NCBI GenBank assembly: GCA_021205375.1 | Contig: JAJPXR010000050.1 | Span: forward strand, 1 to 14,655 | Source: Clostridiales bacterium | GTDB taxonomy: Bacteria; Bacillota; Clostridia; Oscillospirales; Oscillospiraceae | Length of the DNA: 14,655 nucleotides | Direction of reading: 5' to 3' | Position numbers and translations under genes: made by a program | Part shown: positions 12,582-14,655 of the stretch, one piece after another | How positions within the stretch are numbered: the first letter of the stretch is position 1 | Layout: each line of letters starts with the position of its first letter | Notes under the pieces: model-generated | Told to the model about the DNA's origin: nothing | Database searches by the model: none | Seen by the model: the letters and a program-made list of their open reading frames with translations, nothing else

Positions 12582-14573
12582 TTGTCCGAATCCCTGAATA
12601 AACTCTTTGAGCCTCATCTAAAGGTCAGCTTTGCCCTTTTGTATTTGTTTTCCCTGCTGACGGTCTGGAAAGCCCCCTTCCTGGGCCTGGCGGAGCTGGC
12701 CGCCACCACGCTGCTGCTGATTTTTATCCTGGTCACCCGGCACCGCCGCAAGCACAGGGCTGACGCGGTCATCGCCGAGGCCATCCAGGACCTGAGCCGG
12801 GCGGGGAAGAACTCCCTGCTGGACTCCCCGTTTCCCATGGTGGTCTTTCGCCCGGAGAGCGGCGAGGTCATCTGGAGCAACGACCGCTTTCTGGAGGTCA
12901 CCGGGCGGCGGGAGCACCTGGCCGACGTGCGCATCACCTCGGCGGTGCCGGAGTTCGACGCCCGGTGGCTGCTGAACGGGGAGACCCAGTCTCCGGTGGA
13001 GTACAGCGTTCACGGGCGGCGGTATCTGGTGTTTGGCAGCCTGACGGCCCGGACCGGCGAGGAGCGGAATCCCCTGGCCACCACCTACTGGATCGACATC
13101 ACCGACCTGGCGGACATCCGGGAGCGGTTCTACGCCACCCGGCCTCTGGTCTTTATCATCGTCATTGATAACTATGAAGAACTGATCCGCAACATCTCCG
13201 ACAGCGACCGCAGCACCATCCGGGCCGCTGTGGAGCGGCAGCTCAACCTGTGGACAGACGGCTGCAACGGCTTCCTGTGCCGGTATGACCGGGACCGGTA
13301 TCTGTTCCTGATGGAGGAACAGTACCTGGACGGGATGAAGCAGAACAAGTTCTCCGTACTGGACATGGTCCACAACGTGGTCAGTCCCAACGGGATCTCC
13401 GCCTCTTTGTCCATCGGCATTGGCCGGGACGGGTCCTTCGACGAGATGTTCCGTTATGCGGCGCTGGCCATGGAAATGGCACTGAGCCGGGGCGGGGACC
13501 AGGTGGTCATCAAGAACCGCTTTGACTTCGAGTTCCACGGAGGCCGCTCCAAGGAGCAGGAGCGCCGCACCAAGGTCAAGAGCCGGGTCATGGCCAACGC
13601 CCTGGAGGAACTGATTTTGTCCTCCCCCCTGATCTACGTGATGGGCCACCGCCACGCCGACCTGGACGCGGTGGGCGCCGCCGTGGGCGTGGCCGCCATC
13701 GCCCGGAAAAAGGGCGTGGAGGTCCACATCATCCAGGAGGACAAGGTGGTCCCCGGCACGGTGATGACTAAAGTGCTGGAAAAGGACAAGGATTATGAAA
13801 CGCTCTTCGTCTCCCCGGAGGAGGCGATCAGCCGGGTCAATGAGGAGACGCTGCTGGTGGTGGTGGACACCAACCGCCCTGACCAGGTCATCTCTCAGCC
13901 GTTGCTGAACGCCTGCCGGAAGGTGGCTGTCATCGACCACCACCGCCGGGCGGCGGACTACATCTCCAACGCTGCGCTGAACTACCACGAGCCTTACGCC
14001 TCCTCCGCCTCGGAGCTGGTGACAGAATTGATTCAATATTCCATCGACCCCAGCGACCTGAAACGGGTGGAGGCCGAGGCGCTGCTGGCCGGCATCGTGC
14101 TGGACACCAAGAACTTCACCCTCCGCACTGGCGGGCGGACCTTCGAGGCGGCGGCCTTCCTGCGGCGCTGCGGAGCGGACACCACCGAGGTCCGCAAGCT
14201 GTTCCAGAACGACCTGAACCGCACCATCCTCCGCTACGAGGTCCTCAAGGACGCCACCTTCGTCCACGAGGGCGTGGCCGTGGCCTCCTGCTTGCAGTCG
14301 GTGGACCGCATCGTGGCGGCGCAGGCGGCGGACGAGCTGCTGAACGTCCAGGGGGTAGAGGCGTCCTTCGTGGTCTTTGCCGACGACGAGTGTGTCAACA
14401 TCTCCGGGCGCAGCTCCGGTGAGATCAACGTGCAGGTGATTTTGGAGACCCTGGGCGGCGGCGGCAACGGCAACGCGGCGGGGGCACAACTGCGGGATAC
14501 CTCCGTGAAGGAGACCCTGCGGCGGCTGAACGCCGCCATCAGCGCCTATTTCAACGAGACGGAAGAAGGGTGA
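12582..14573 (+). CDS. gdpP: Cyclic-di-AMP phosphodiesterase GdpP
   Basis: Membrane-bound DHH/DHHA1 enzyme that hydrolyses c-di-AMP to pApA, affecting cell-wall and potassium homeostasis. The 663-residue product matches B. subtilis GdpP (about 659). It has two N-terminal membrane segments (about 13-50), a PAS-like domain, and a degenerate GGDEF domain with RGGDQ near 305. The DHH domain has GHRHADLDAVG (H356, D360, D362) and IDHHRR (D452, H453, H454), and a C-terminal DHHA1 domain contains GGGGNGNAAGAQL. I chose TTG 12582 because AAAGGGGG lies 8 nt upstream and all earlier in-frame starts fall in or before the promoter or lack a ribosome site. The usual downstream rplI and dnaB/dnaC are beyond the window. 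Repeat copy C follows the stop. Confidence 0.94.
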   Translation: MSESLNKLFEPHLKVSFALLYLFSLLTVWKAPFLGLAELAATTLLLIFILVTRHRRKHRADAVIAEAIQDLSRAGKNSLLDSPFPMVVFRPESGEVIWSNDRFLEVTGRREHLADVRITSAVPEFDARWLLNGETQSPVEYSVHGRRYLVFGSLTARTGEERNPLATTYWIDITDLADIRERFYATRPLVFIIVIDNYEELIRNISDSDRSTIRAAVERQLNLWTDGCNGFLCRYDRDRYLFLMEEQYLDGMKQNKFSVLDMVHNVVSPNGISASLSIGIGRDGSFDEMFRYAALAMEMALSRGGDQVVIKNRFDFEFHGGRSKEQERRTKVKSRVMANALEELILSSPLIYVMGHRHADLDAVGAAVGVAAIARKKGVEVHIIQEDKVVPGTVMTKVLEKDKDYETLFVSPEEAISRVNEETLLVVVDTNRPDQVISQPLLNACRKVAVIDHHRRAADYISNAALNYHEPYASSASELVTELIQYSIDPSDLKRVEAEALLAGIVLDTKNFTLRTGGRTFEAAAFLRRCGADTTEVRKLFQNDLNRTILRYEVLKDATFVHEGVAVASCLQSVDRIVAAQAADELLNVQGVEASFVVFADDECVNISGRSSGEINVQVILETLGGGGNGNAAGAQLRDTSVKETLRRLNAAISAYFNETEEG

Positions 14574-14586
14574 GACAATCATTTTT

Positions 14587-14616
14587 GGCTGTTCCTTTGA
14601 ATCAGCCGCGTTTTCA
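14587..14616 (+). terminator. Weak hairpin after gdpP
   Basis: GGCTG and CAGCC pair over 5 bp with an 11-nt loop, followed by GCGTTTTC. It is a marginal terminator. It resembles the end of repeat copy 7 (GGCTGTCCTTTTGAATC on that copy's minus strand), so it may belong to the repeat. Confidence 0.3.
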
Positions 14617-14655
14617 GTGGCTAGTGGCTAGTGATTAGTGGCTAGCAAGAGGTTT
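14610..14655 (+). repeat. Composite repeat copy C (cut by window end)
   Basis: GTTTTCAGTGGCTAGTGG and GTGATTAGTGGCTAGCAAGAGG match the heptad end of copy B, including the preceding CCGCG. The linker and palindrome would lie beyond 14655. Confidence 0.7.

Noticed and set aside
12231..12617. A 128-codon minus-strand frame in the lysA-gdpP region
   Set aside because: It contains the lysA promoter and runs antisense to the gdpP promoter and start. No plausible ribosome site and no family resemblance.
12618..14582. A 654-codon frame antisense to gdpP
   Set aside because: gdpP on the plus strand has every expected motif. The antisense frame is low-complexity and motif-free.

Overview
The window looks like a chromosomal segment of a G+C-rich gut Clostridia, most plausibly Oscillospiraceae (relatives of Flavonifractor, Lawsonibacter, Oscillibacter). 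This rests on the protein types (a Firmicutes-type LexA with a Bacillus-like operator, GdpP, a DUF1294 protein, a clostridial diaminopimelate decarboxylase subtype), on AGGAGG-type ribosome sites, and on many intergenic palindromic and heptad repeats of a kind I associate with that family. It is an inference without any database search.

Layout. Positions 1-360 hold two hairpins and a consensus minus-strand promoter that faces a strong terminator, so a transcript of about 275 nt is predicted with no convincing protein. Positions 501-2751 are a plus-strand promoter and a type IIA topoisomerase B subunit without its A partner. Positions 2752-3377 are repeats and terminators. asnA (minus, 3378-4391) is bracketed by two inverted copies of a composite element of about 160 bp. 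The asnA/lexA divergent region carries a clear promoter each way and a LexA box overlapping the lexA -35. Positions 4842-6545 form a tight four-gene operon, lexA - ogt - ArsC/Spx-like - DUF1294, with 4-nt overlaps at every junction and a strong terminator after it.

Positions 6637-8752 are an A+T-rich restriction-modification island (Dam-type methylase followed by a PD-(D/E)XK-type restriction enzyme, minus strand). It sits directly downstream of a class I fumarase alpha-subunit gene (8850-9692), whose usual beta-subunit partner is not in the window. A PHP-family histidinol-phosphatase-like gene lies 13 nt upstream of the fumarase gene. Then come a repeat-filled gap, lysA (minus, 10836-12092), a 489-bp divergent region, and gdpP (plus, 12582-14573). 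The window ends inside another copy of the composite repeat.

How the genes work together: the lexA operon couples SOS control to alkylation repair and two small accessory proteins. The other genes are mostly housekeeping (asparagine, lysine/peptidoglycan precursor, fumarate, c-di-AMP turnover). The accessory parts are the R-M island and the repeats. I found no clear evidence for a wholly new multi-gene system. The best candidates for novelty are the predicted small RNA at the left edge, the composite repeat family with covarying stems, and the little-characterised restriction-enzyme family.
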